The translations under genes were made by a program, and so were the position numbers. 64,000 bases of DNA, taken from the NCBI RefSeq assembly GCF_013408245.1, contig NZ_JACBYS010000003.1:124001-188000 (forward strand), read 5' to 3'. Positions 47,215 to 54,473 of the stretch are shown in pieces (the stretch's first letter is position 1; each line of letters begins with the position of its first letter). This DNA comes from Duganella sp. 1224 (GTDB taxonomy: Bacteria; Pseudomonadota; Gammaproteobacteria; Burkholderiales; Burkholderiaceae_D). Below the pieces are notes generated by a model. It did no database searches and had not been told where the DNA came from. It was given only the letters and a program-made list of their open reading frames with translations.

Positions 47215-48075
47215 GTGAGCGCATCTAAAATCTTCCGCTTTTGTCTGACCCTGCTGCTGGTGGGCGCCGCCTTGTGGGCTGGCCGCACCGCATGGGACCA
47301 ATACATGGAATCGGCCTGGACCCGCGACGGCCGCGTCAAGGCCGACGTGATCACCATCAGCGCCGATGTCGCCGGCATCGTCACCGAGGTGAAGGTGCGC
47401 GACAACCAGCTGGTGCAAAAGGGCGATGTGCTGTTCGTGATCGACAAGTCGCGCTACGCCAACGCGGTGGCGCAATCGAACGCGCTGCTGGCGTCGCAGC
47501 AGGTGGAAAAAAGCCGCCGCACCAGCGAGGCCAAACGGCGCGCGGGCCTGGATAGTTCGATCGTCTCGGCCGAAAGCAAGGAGACGGCGGATGCGGCCAT
47601 GGGCGCCGCCTCGGCGCAATACCAGGCCGCCGTTTCCGCGCACGACCTGGCGCAGCTGAATCTGGAACGCACGGTGGTGCGCGCGCCGGTCACCGGCTAC
47701 GTCACCAACCTGAATGTGTATGACGGCGACTTCGCCGCCGTTGGCGCGGCCAAGCTGGCGCTGATCGACGCCGCCTCGTTCTACGTGGTAGGCTATTTCG
47801 AAGAAACCAAGCTGCCCCTGCTGAAAGTGAACGACAAAGTGGAAGTCCATATGATGAGTGGCGACGCCGTGTTGCAAGGCCATATCGAAAGCATCGCGCG
47901 CGGCATCACCGACCGCGACGCCAACATGGGCCGCGAACTGCTGGCCGACGTCAACCCCACCTTCAACTGGGTGCGGCTGGCACAGCGCGTGCCGGTGCGC
48001 ATCCACATCGACGACAAGCCGCAGCATCTCGATCTGGTGGCCGGCACCACCTGCACGGTGGTCATCCATGGATAG
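47215..48075 (+). CDS. HlyD family periplasmic adaptor (AaeA-like)
   Basis: A 286-residue membrane-fusion protein starting at GTG. N-terminal anchor (IFRFCLTLLLVGAALWAGRT), lipoyl-like halves around VAGIVTEVKVRDNQLVQKGD and RTVVRAPVTGYVTNLNVYDG, a short coiled coil and a C-terminal beta barrel. It joins the FUSC pump to the NodT channel. It overlaps the LysR start by eight bases. Confidence 0.9.
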   Translation: MSASKIFRFCLTLLLVGAALWAGRTAWDQYMESAWTRDGRVKADVITISADVAGIVTEVKVRDNQLVQKGDVLFVIDKSRYANAVAQSNALLASQQVEKSRRTSEAKRRAGLDSSIVSAESKETADAAMGAASAQYQAAVSAHDLAQLNLERTVVRAPVTGYVTNLNVYDGDFAAVGAAKLALIDAASFYVVGYFEETKLPLLKVNDKVEVHMMSGDAVLQGHIESIARGITDRDANMGRELLADVNPTFNWVRLAQRVPVRIHIDDKPQHLDLVAGTTCTVVIHG

Positions 48076-48967
48076 CAACCTGGTACGCCTGTTCCTCGAC
48101 GCCGCGCAACTGGGCAGCTTTTCGGCGGCGGGCCGCAAGCAGGGGATGTCGCCGGCGGCGGCCAGCGCCAGCATCCAGCGGCTGGAAGCGTCGTTGCAGG
48201 TCAAGCTGTTCGAGCGCACCACGCGCCAGCTGCGCCTGACCGAGGAAGGCCGGCTGTATCGCCACTTCAGCGAGCAGGCCATGGCGCTGATGGCGGAAGC
48301 GGAATCCAGCCTGCACGCCGGCACCGGCCGCGTGCGCGGCATGGTCAAGATATCGGCGCCGTCGGACCTGGGCCGCAATGTGCTGATGCCGATGCTGGAC
48401 GCGTTCCGCGCCGAGCATCCGGACGTGCAGTACGCGCTCACGCTGAGCGACAACACCTCGAACATGGTGCAGGACGATATCGACCTGGCGCTGCGCTATG
48501 GCCAGCTGGCGGACAGCGAGATGGTGGCGCGGGTGCTGGCGCCCAGCCGGCGCGTGGTGTGCGCGGCGCCGTCGCTGATCGCGCAGACCGGCGGCCCGGC
48601 GGTGCCGGAAGACCTGGCCGACCTGCCGACGCTGGTGCTGGTGACGGCCCTGGGCCCGATGCAGGACTGGCGCTACTGCAGCAACGACGACGCCGACGAG
48701 CGCCTGTCGGTGCGGGTGCGCCGCACGCAACAAAGCAACGATGGGGAAATCATCCGCAAGTGGGCCATCGCCGGCCAGGGCTACGCCTACAAGTCAATCA
48801 TCGACATTTCGGACGACCTGCGTTGCGGGCGGCTGGTGACGGTGCTGGACGAATACTTCACCGACAGCGCGCCGCTGAACATCCTCTACCACCGCAACCG
48901 CTATCAGCCGCCGCGCATCGCGCTGCTTATTGCGTTTTTGATGGAGCGCTTTGCGGATCTGGCATGA
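48068..48967 (+). CDS. LysR family transcriptional regulator
   Basis: A 299-residue regulator: FLDAAQLGSFSAAGRKQGMS then PAAASASIQRLEASLQVKLF for DNA binding. The effector domain begins GMVKISAPSDLGRNVLMPML. It is the last gene of the efflux operon, coupled to the adaptor gene, and so probably a second regulator of it, besides MarR. Its 3' end overlaps the convergent SnoaL-like gene by 41 bases. Confidence 0.9.
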   Translation: MDSNLVRLFLDAAQLGSFSAAGRKQGMSPAAASASIQRLEASLQVKLFERTTRQLRLTEEGRLYRHFSEQAMALMAEAESSLHAGTGRVRGMVKISAPSDLGRNVLMPMLDAFRAEHPDVQYALTLSDNTSNMVQDDIDLALRYGQLADSEMVARVLAPSRRVVCAAPSLIAQTGGPAVPEDLADLPTLVLVTALGPMQDWRYCSNDDADERLSVRVRRTQQSNDGEIIRKWAIAGQGYAYKSIIDISDDLRCGRLVTVLDEYFTDSAPLNILYHRNRYQPPRIALLIAFLMERFADLA

Positions 48968-49418
48968 TGCCCATCTGCCGCAGCAGCGTGAGGTTGTCCT
49001 CCAGGTGCCAGTTTTCGGCGATGCGGCCGTTCACCACGTGATACAGGTCGAAGGCCTGGAAGTCGATGGCCTGGCCCTTGCCCCGCACCTCGCCGAACGT
49101 GCCGGTGAAGTGGCCGGTGAAGTGCAGGCGCACCGACACCAGGTCGCCATGCGGCACGATGTGCGTGGCTTCGGCCTTTAAATCCGGCACGGCGGCGCGG
49201 AAGCCCTGGGACGCCTGCAACGGGCCATTGACGCCCTGCTCGCGGCCGGCCGGCAAGGTGCGGTCGATGAAGTCCGGCGACAGCGCCTGGCGCGCCAGCG
49301 CCGGGTCGCCGGTGTTCCAGAACGCCGCGTAGGTACGGGCGGCATCGGTGACAGGATCGGCGTGGGCGGCCTGGGAAACTGCGCCGGCCAGCAGGCCGGC
49401 GATGATCAGTGCTTTCAT
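48927..49418 (-). CDS. Exported SnoaL-like (ester cyclase) protein
   Basis: A 163-residue protein with a signal peptide (MKALIIAGLLAGAVSQAAHA). The rest follows the SnoaL/NTF2-like cone fold: YAAFWNTGDPALARQALSPD, PDLKAEATHIVPHGDLVSVR, GQAIDFQAFDLYHVVNGRIA and ENWHLEDNLTLLRQMG. SnoaL-like proteins include polyketide cyclases, but export to the periplasm is unusual for that role; the function is open. Confidence 0.8.
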   Translation of the reverse strand: MKALIIAGLLAGAVSQAAHADPVTDAARTYAAFWNTGDPALARQALSPDFIDRTLPAGREQGVNGPLQASQGFRAAVPDLKAEATHIVPHGDLVSVRLHFTGHFTGTFGEVRGKGQAIDFQAFDLYHVVNGRIAENWHLEDNLTLLRQMGIMPDPQSAPSKTQ

Positions 49419-49500
49419 GATGCTTCCTTTCGTAGAGTGGATGAGACCATTCTGCGCGCGCGCCGGCCGGCTGGGAACCGGGCCGGCGCTTGAAGCACCT

Positions 49501-50247
49501 TCAAGCCGCGCTTGAAGATCGGCCGCCGGCCAGCATGGCGCTGTCGATGGCGGTGACCACGTCGTTACCGAGATACAGGCCTTCCAGCGCGCGGATGGTG
49601 GCCGGGTCCAGCTTATCCTGCGCGTCGCGCCGCATCACCAGCGTGGCCGCGTCCTGCCCGCCCAGCAGGCCCTTGGGTTCATGCAGCGCGCGGATGCGGT
49701 AGCGCGCATGCAGGAATTGCGGGTGCCACAGCGGAATGATGACCCACTCGCGCGCCGCCACCGCGCGCTCATAGGCCCCAAAGCAGTCCTGCTCGGTGCC
49801 GCTCTGGAAACGGTAGCCCAGCTCCGCCAGGCCATACGCCTCCACCATGGCCGCCGAAAAGCGGCTAATGCCGGCGCCGGGGTTGATGCCTTGGATCCGC
49901 CGCTGCATGCGCCCCAGCACCTCCGGCTTGCGCAGGTCGTCCACCGACGCCAATACCTCCGCTGGTACATAATCCGGCACGCCCCAGATGCAGTAAGGCT
50001 CATACAGCACCGTCAGCTCGCGCACCTGATCGCGGATCGGCGCCAGGTATTTTTCGTGGCTGGCGGGCAGCCAGGCGGATGCCATCACGTCCACCTCGCC
50101 GCGGCCCAGCATCTCGAACATTTTTTCGTGCGGCGCTTTCAGGATGTGCACCTCGTGGCCGTGCAGGTTCAATAGCGACTCCACCACCGCCGCGCTGGCG
50201 GCGTGGAAGGACAGGTCGATATGACCCAGCTTGATCAGCGGCTTCAT
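49501..50247 (-). CDS. OpuAC-like glycine betaine/choline-type binding protein without signal peptide
   Basis: A 248-residue protein of the quaternary-amine substrate-binding family: LGHIDLSFHAASAAVVESLL, GRGEVDVMASAWLPASHEKY, INPGAGISRFSAAMVEAYGL and VIIPLWHPQFLHARYRIRAL. Trp residues in SAWLP and PLWHPQ are placed to hold a cationic ligand. It starts directly at the mature domain with no signal peptide, so it appears cytoplasmic. It overlaps the MRJP-like gene by ATGA, so the two are made together. No permease or ATPase gene is nearby. Confidence 0.82.
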   Translation of the reverse strand: MKPLIKLGHIDLSFHAASAAVVESLLNLHGHEVHILKAPHEKMFEMLGRGEVDVMASAWLPASHEKYLAPIRDQVRELTVLYEPYCIWGVPDYVPAEVLASVDDLRKPEVLGRMQRRIQGINPGAGISRFSAAMVEAYGLAELGYRFQSGTEQDCFGAYERAVAAREWVIIPLWHPQFLHARYRIRALHEPKGLLGGQDAATLVMRRDAQDKLDPATIRALEGLYLGNDVVTAIDSAMLAGGRSSSAA

Positions 50248-51320
50248 TTTTTCTCTCCTTCCAGCTGCAGCGTGAACAGCATGATCGGCCACTGCACCTT
50301 TGAAACGCCCTTGTTGAACAAGGCGCCACGGTCCATCTGCGGCACCGGCAACCAGATGCGGTTGGCGCTGTCGATCATCGGCGCGTCCACCCAGTGCAGG
50401 CGATCGTCCTGGATGATGGTGGTAACGCCGCCGTCCGGCGCGCGTTTTTTCAGGCTGCTGGTTTTGAGGTCGGTGAAATACAGATTGCCGTGGCGGTCCA
50501 TGGCCGTGCCGCCCACCGGCGGCAAGTCGGCCCATGGCTGCACCGCGCGCTCCAGCGTGGCAGCGTCCACCTTCGGATCATCCAGCAGGCGTGTCTCCAC
50601 CTGCGACCATGGGCCGGACAGCGGGCCGAAATACAGATGCTTGCCGTCCGGGCTGACCTCGAAAGGATCGGCGTTGACGCGCAGCGGCTGGCCGTCGCCG
50701 CCGCGCACGATGCTGCCAGCGACGTCGATCACGCGGTCTTTCGGCGCGGTGGTGGACGGCGCGTTATCCAGCACGCGGCGGCTGGCGCCGGTGTCCAGAT
50801 CCAGCACGATCAGGCCCGGCTTGCCGGCGTCGGTCAGGTAAGCGTGCCTGCCGTGGAAGCGGATATCGTCGACATAGCTGCCCGGCAGCGCCACGTCGGC
50901 CGGGAACTCGTAGACGCGCTTGACACGGTTGGTGCGCAGATCGATCTGCACCGCCTTGGCGCCGTGCGGCAGCGGGTCGCCGCCAAAGTCGGGCGAACCG
51001 CTGTCGATGGCCCACAGGCTGCCCTTGCCATCCAGGTGAATGGCGTTGATGTTGACGAAGGCGATGGCGTTGTCGCTGCCCGGCGCCCAGTCGTTCCAGC
51101 CGGCGTCCGGATAGGGCTGCGGCTTGCCGGCCTTGTCCAGCACACCCAGCGCCGGGCCTCTGGAACCGGTCCAGCGCGGCCCGGCGACGAACACGCGGCT
51201 ACCGTCGGCGGCGACGGCGTTCCAGATCATGCTGTCGCTTTGCGCGGCGACTTTCAGTTCGGCCGCGCCGGCGGCCAGCGCGGCGCTCATCATCAGCGCG
51301 GCGATCCATGTGCGTTTCAT
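50244..51320 (-). CDS. MRJP/Yellow-like secreted beta-propeller protein
   Basis: A 358-residue protein with signal peptide MKRTWIAALMMSAALAAGAA. The sequence has the major royal jelly/Yellow pattern: GSRVFVAGPRWTGSRGPALG, NINAIHLDGKGSLWAIDSGS, VDDIRFHGRHAYLTDAGKPG, FEVSPDGKHLYFGPLSGPW and DRHGNLYFTDLKTSSL. Bacterial members are six-bladed propellers related to SMP-30-type hydrolases; no enzyme activity is established for most. It heads a two-gene operon with the OpuAC-like gene, opposite a LysR gene. Confidence 0.85.
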   Translation of the reverse strand: MKRTWIAALMMSAALAAGAAELKVAAQSDSMIWNAVAADGSRVFVAGPRWTGSRGPALGVLDKAGKPQPYPDAGWNDWAPGSDNAIAFVNINAIHLDGKGSLWAIDSGSPDFGGDPLPHGAKAVQIDLRTNRVKRVYEFPADVALPGSYVDDIRFHGRHAYLTDAGKPGLIVLDLDTGASRRVLDNAPSTTAPKDRVIDVAGSIVRGGDGQPLRVNADPFEVSPDGKHLYFGPLSGPWSQVETRLLDDPKVDAATLERAVQPWADLPPVGGTAMDRHGNLYFTDLKTSSLKKRAPDGGVTTIIQDDRLHWVDAPMIDSANRIWLPVPQMDRGALFNKGVSKVQWPIMLFTLQLEGEKK

Positions 51321-51426
51321 GCTTGCTCCTTGTAGGGTCGAATGGCATTAGCGTAGACCATGCAAAAAGCCATGCATACCCCTAGAAATGAGCTACCATC
51401 ATGCAAAAATGAATGAGGCAGACATC
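51321..51426. promoter_or_regulatory. Divergent control region of the MRJP-like operon and its LysR gene
   Basis: About 100 bases with CATGCAAAAA, CCATGCAT and CATGCAAAAA repeats (51360-51412). Repeated ATGCA elements in a divergent LysR intergenic region are likely LysR binding sites. Confidence 0.5.
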
Positions 51427-52284
51427 ATGCAATGGGATGACCTGAAGATCTTTCTTGCGATTGCGCGCCACGGCACGCTGGGCGGCGCGGCGCGCGCGCT
51501 CGGCCAGTCGCAGCCGACCATGGGGCGGCGCATCCGCGTGCTGGAAGAGCAACTGGGCTACCTGCTGTTCCAGCGCAGCGGCGACGGTTTCCTGCTGACG
51601 CACGAGGGCGAGGCGGTGCTGCAGAACGTGCAGCAGATGGAGGATGAGGCGGATGCGGTACTGCGCAAGCTGTCCGGCCGCCAGCAGTTGGACGGCTTGC
51701 TGCGGGTATCGACCACCGAATGGTTCGGCGCGCACGTACTGGCGCCGGTGTTTGCGCGCTTCAGCGCGGACAATCCGGGCATGACGCTGGAATTGGTGAG
51801 CGAGACGCGGCTGGTCAGTTTGGCGCGGCGCGAGGCGGACCTGGTGTTTCGCTTTCGCCAGTTCGACGAGCCGGACGTCATTCAGCGCAAGGCCATGCAC
51901 GCGGCGTTCGGGTTGTACGGGGCCGGCGCCTACCTGCGCCAGGCCGGCGCGCCGGCGGCGGGCGGCGGCGAAGGCCAGCGGCTGATTATCATGGATACCG
52001 CGTACGGCGACCTGGCGGATGTGACGTGGATACGGCGCATGCTGCCAAAGGCGCATATCGCGTTGCGCGCCAACAGCCGCGATGTGCAGGCCAGCTTGTG
52101 CCGGCATGGCGCCGGGCTGGCGGTGCTGCCGCGGTGTATCGGCGATGCGATACGCGGGCTGCACCTGGTGGCGTTGGGCGAGGCGCCGCCGGGGCGCGAC
52201 ATCTGGGCGGGGTATCACAAGGATCTGAAACGCTCGCCGCGCCTGCGCGCGGTGTTGGACGCCACGCTGGCGGCGCTGGCGTAG
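51427..52284 (+). CDS. LysR family transcriptional regulator
   Basis: A 285-residue regulator from the ATG at 51427, preferred to 51388 and 51409 because GAGGCAG is nine bases upstream and the family begins MQWDDLKIFLAIARHGTLGG. The helix-turn-helix is ALGQSQPTMGRRIRVLEEQL. It is divergent from the MRJP-like/OpuAC-like operon and so likely controls it. Confidence 0.9.
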   Translation: MQWDDLKIFLAIARHGTLGGAARALGQSQPTMGRRIRVLEEQLGYLLFQRSGDGFLLTHEGEAVLQNVQQMEDEADAVLRKLSGRQQLDGLLRVSTTEWFGAHVLAPVFARFSADNPGMTLELVSETRLVSLARREADLVFRFRQFDEPDVIQRKAMHAAFGLYGAGAYLRQAGAPAAGGGEGQRLIIMDTAYGDLADVTWIRRMLPKAHIALRANSRDVQASLCRHGAGLAVLPRCIGDAIRGLHLVALGEAPPGRDIWAGYHKDLKRSPRLRAVLDATLAALA

Positions 52285-52295
52285 CCTCCGGCAGT

Positions 52296-52365
52296 ACCCC
52301 GAACGAAAGGGTCTGACCCCGTACGGGGTCAGACCCTGAAGCAAACGGTGTGCGGGTTTCGCGGG
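52296..52365. repeat. GGGGTCTGACCCC-type repeat, copy 5
   Basis: The palindrome AGGGTCTGACCCC / GGGGTCAGACCCT around GTAC covers 52308-52337. The flanks ACCCCGAACGAA and ACGGTGTGCGGGTTTCGCGG match copies 1, 4 and 6. It fills the gap between the convergent LysR and SDR genes. Confidence 0.88.
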
Positions 52366-52373
52366 TGCCGTCC

Positions 52374-53120
52374 CTAGCGCGCGCCACCGGCGTCGACGAT
52401 GGCGCCGCTGACGTACGAGGCCTGCTCGCTGAGCAGCCACAATATCGTTTCGGCGATTTCCTCCGGCTGTCCCCCGCGCCCCAACGGCACGCTGGATGCC
52501 AGCTTGTCGACCCGGCCGGCGTCGCCGCCGCTGGCGTGGATGTCGGTGTAGATGATCCCCGGCCGCACGCAATTGACGCGGATGCCTTCCGGGCCGACTT
52601 CCTTCGACAAGCCCAGCGTCAGCACATCAACCGCGCCCTTGCTGGCGGCGTAGTCCACGTAGACATTGCCGCCGCCATGCCGCGACGCCCCGGAAGACAC
52701 ATTGACGATGCCGCCGCCCTGCCCGCCGCGCGCGGTGGACATGCGCCGCACCGCCTCGCGGCTGCACAGGAAATAGCTGAGGACATTGGTGGCCAGCACG
52801 CGCTGCAGGCGTTCGGCCGACATATCGGCCAGCTTGCCCTGCTGTTCCAGCACGCCGACGTTGTTGACCAGCGCGGTCAGCGGACCGAGTTGCTGGTCGA
52901 TGGTGGTGAACAGGCGCAGGACATCGGCTTCGATACCGACGTCCGCCTGGACGGCGATGGCTTCGCCGCCTTCCGCCGCGATTTGCGCGCGCAGTTGGTC
53001 AGCGGCGGCGGCATTGCTGACGTAGTTGATGCACACGGCATAGCCGCGGCGGCTGGCCAGCAGCGCCGTCGCCGCGCCGATGCCGCGGCTGCTGCCGGTG
53101 ACGAGCATGACTTGTTTCAT
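52374..53120 (-). CDS. SDR family oxidoreductase
   Basis: A 248-residue short-chain dehydrogenase of the FabG-like class: VTGSSRGIGAATALLASRRG (7-26), Asn in NNVGVLEQQG, Ser in NVSSGASRHGGGNVYVDYAA and the YAASK catalytic motif. INYVSN after strand 2 suggests NADPH. The substrate is not evident; glucose/ribitol dehydrogenase-like proteins share this form. Confidence 0.88.
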   Translation of the reverse strand: MKQVMLVTGSSRGIGAATALLASRRGYAVCINYVSNAAAADQLRAQIAAEGGEAIAVQADVGIEADVLRLFTTIDQQLGPLTALVNNVGVLEQQGKLADMSAERLQRVLATNVLSYFLCSREAVRRMSTARGGQGGGIVNVSSGASRHGGGNVYVDYAASKGAVDVLTLGLSKEVGPEGIRVNCVRPGIIYTDIHASGGDAGRVDKLASSVPLGRGGQPEEIAETILWLLSEQASYVSGAIVDAGGAR

Positions 53121-53145
53121 GAGTTATTCTCCGGCGTTTGCAGCA

Positions 53146-53216
53146 CCCCAAACGAAAGGGTCTGACCCCGTACGGGGTCAGACCCTGGCCGCAGCGGTGT
53201 GCGGGTTTCGGGGGCG
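53146..53216. repeat. GGGGTCTGACCCC-type repeat, copy 6
   Basis: The palindrome at 53157-53186 is identical to copy 5. The flanks CACCCCAAACGAA and GGCCGCAGCGGTGTGCGGGT are shared with copies 1 and 4. It ends exactly at the stop of the next minus-strand gene (53217). Confidence 0.88.
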
Positions 53217-53549
53217 TTACTTTTCAGGGCTGAGGTGCGACATCGCGTACCCCAGATGCTCCCACCAATGCTCGCGCGACTGCACGCTGCGCAGGCACTT
53301 CATATCCACCTCGGTCTTGAACACCTGGTCACGACACTGCTTGTTGATCAGCGCATTGCGCTGGTTCTCCGCGTTCACCAGCGCCACGCCCATCCACAGG
53401 ATCAGCCCCAGAAACACAATCACCAGGCTCCACGCCACGTGATTGATATACGACCACTCGAACAAGGTCTCCAGCGCCGGCGAAGATTCCTTGTAAATCT
53501 TCATGACCCGGCCTTCGGCCTCTTCCTGCTCATTGCGTGGGAATTTCAT
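53217..53549 (-). CDS. Hypothetical single-pass membrane protein
   Basis: A 110-residue protein. A cytoplasmic N terminus (MKFPRNEQEEAEGRVMKIYK) is followed by one membrane helix (INHVAWSLVIVFLGLILWMG) and a C-terminal region with two or three cysteines (NKQCRDQVFKTEVDMKCLRS), probably periplasmic. It is 22 bases downstream of dsbA's partner region on the same strand order (dsbA ends at 53572), so disulfide formation would fit. Family unknown. Confidence 0.65.
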   Translation of the reverse strand: MKFPRNEQEEAEGRVMKIYKESSPALETLFEWSYINHVAWSLVIVFLGLILWMGVALVNAENQRNALINKQCRDQVFKTEVDMKCLRSVQSREHWWEHLGYAMSHLSPEK

Positions 53550-53571
53550 CGCCCTACCCGTCCTTCCTTGA

Positions 53572-54234
53572 TCACTTCTTGCCGGCGCGTTCCTGCAGCG
53601 ACTTCGCCACCAGGCTGTCCATCACCGCAAACATCGCCGTGTGCGCGGCCGCCGCCGAGGTCAGGCCGTGGCCCGCCACCGCCGGCGACGTGGTGTAGCG
53701 GCCGTCGATGACCACCGCCGGCACGCTGTCCAGTTTATATTGGTTTGCCACCTGCTCGCCACGCTTCAGTTTAGTCTGCACACCGAAGGAATTGAAGGTT
53801 TCCAGGTACTTGGCCTTGTCCACGCCGTTCTTGACCACGAAGTCCAGCAAGGCCTGGTCGGTATTCAGGCGGTTGCGTTCCACGTGGATGGCGTGGAAGA
53901 TCTTCTCATGCATGCCGTTACCCAGCGCGTTCATCGCCTCCAGCGTGTAGAACGCCTTGGCCTGCGCGTCGTCGCCCATGTGCATGCGGCGGAACACGAT
54001 CTTGTCGCTGTTCTTCTTGACCCACGCGGCCAGCTCCGGATCCAGCGCGTTGCAGTGCGGGCAGTGGTACATGAAGAACTCCAGCACCTCGACCTTCTTG
54101 CCGGTGTCCGGTGCCGGGCCGTTGACGGTGTTGTAGTCCAGGCCATCCTTGAAGTCGGCGGCGGAGGCGCCGGCGGCGGCGGCCACAAACGCTACGGTGG
54201 CAAGCAGTGGACGCAGCAGGTTCAGCAAACGCAT
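53572..54234 (-). CDS. dsbA: Thiol:disulfide interchange protein DsbA
   Basis: A 220-residue periplasmic oxidase with signal peptide MRLLNLLRPLLATVAFVAAA (cleavage after ASA). The thioredoxin-fold active site is FFMYHCPHCNALDPEL with CPHC, as in E. coli DsbA, and the cis-Pro loop is LDSVPAVVIDGRYTT. It forms disulfides in exported proteins. The ATG at 54234 (GAAGGATAGAT upstream) is chosen over a longer frame. Confidence 0.94.
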   Translation of the reverse strand: MRLLNLLRPLLATVAFVAAAAGASAADFKDGLDYNTVNGPAPDTGKKVEVLEFFMYHCPHCNALDPELAAWVKKNSDKIVFRRMHMGDDAQAKAFYTLEAMNALGNGMHEKIFHAIHVERNRLNTDQALLDFVVKNGVDKAKYLETFNSFGVQTKLKRGEQVANQYKLDSVPAVVIDGRYTTSPAVAGHGLTSAAAAHTAMFAVMDSLVAKSLQERAGKK

Positions 54235-54356
54235 ATCTATCCTTCTAGTGTAAAAAGTGGCAATCGCCGGGGAGATTACCACTTTTTCCAGTGTTCGATC
54301 CAGGGATTAAGCGGGGCTTAAGACCCGGTCGGCACGGCGCGCCGCCAAGTTAAGCC

Positions 54357-54454
54357 GTCGCTCCGGCGAAAGCCGGAGCCTATAGAACGCCAGCGTGCCA
54401 TGACGCTGGCGGTATAGGGATTCCGGTCTACGCCGGAATAACCCCGTCAAACGC
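54357..54454. repeat. Composite inverted repeat, REP-like (CCGGCG family)
   Basis: Outer arms (54357-54384 and 54413-54454) around TCCGGCGAAAGCCGGA and TTCCGGTCTACGCCGGAA pair with each other; between them GCCAGCG and CGCTGGC form an inner hairpin. It is related to the 8664-8746 element. It lies between dsbA and the end of the TonB receptor gene, in a 239-base gap with no gene. Confidence 0.7.
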
Positions 54455-54473
54455 CAACTTAACGGTATCAGGT

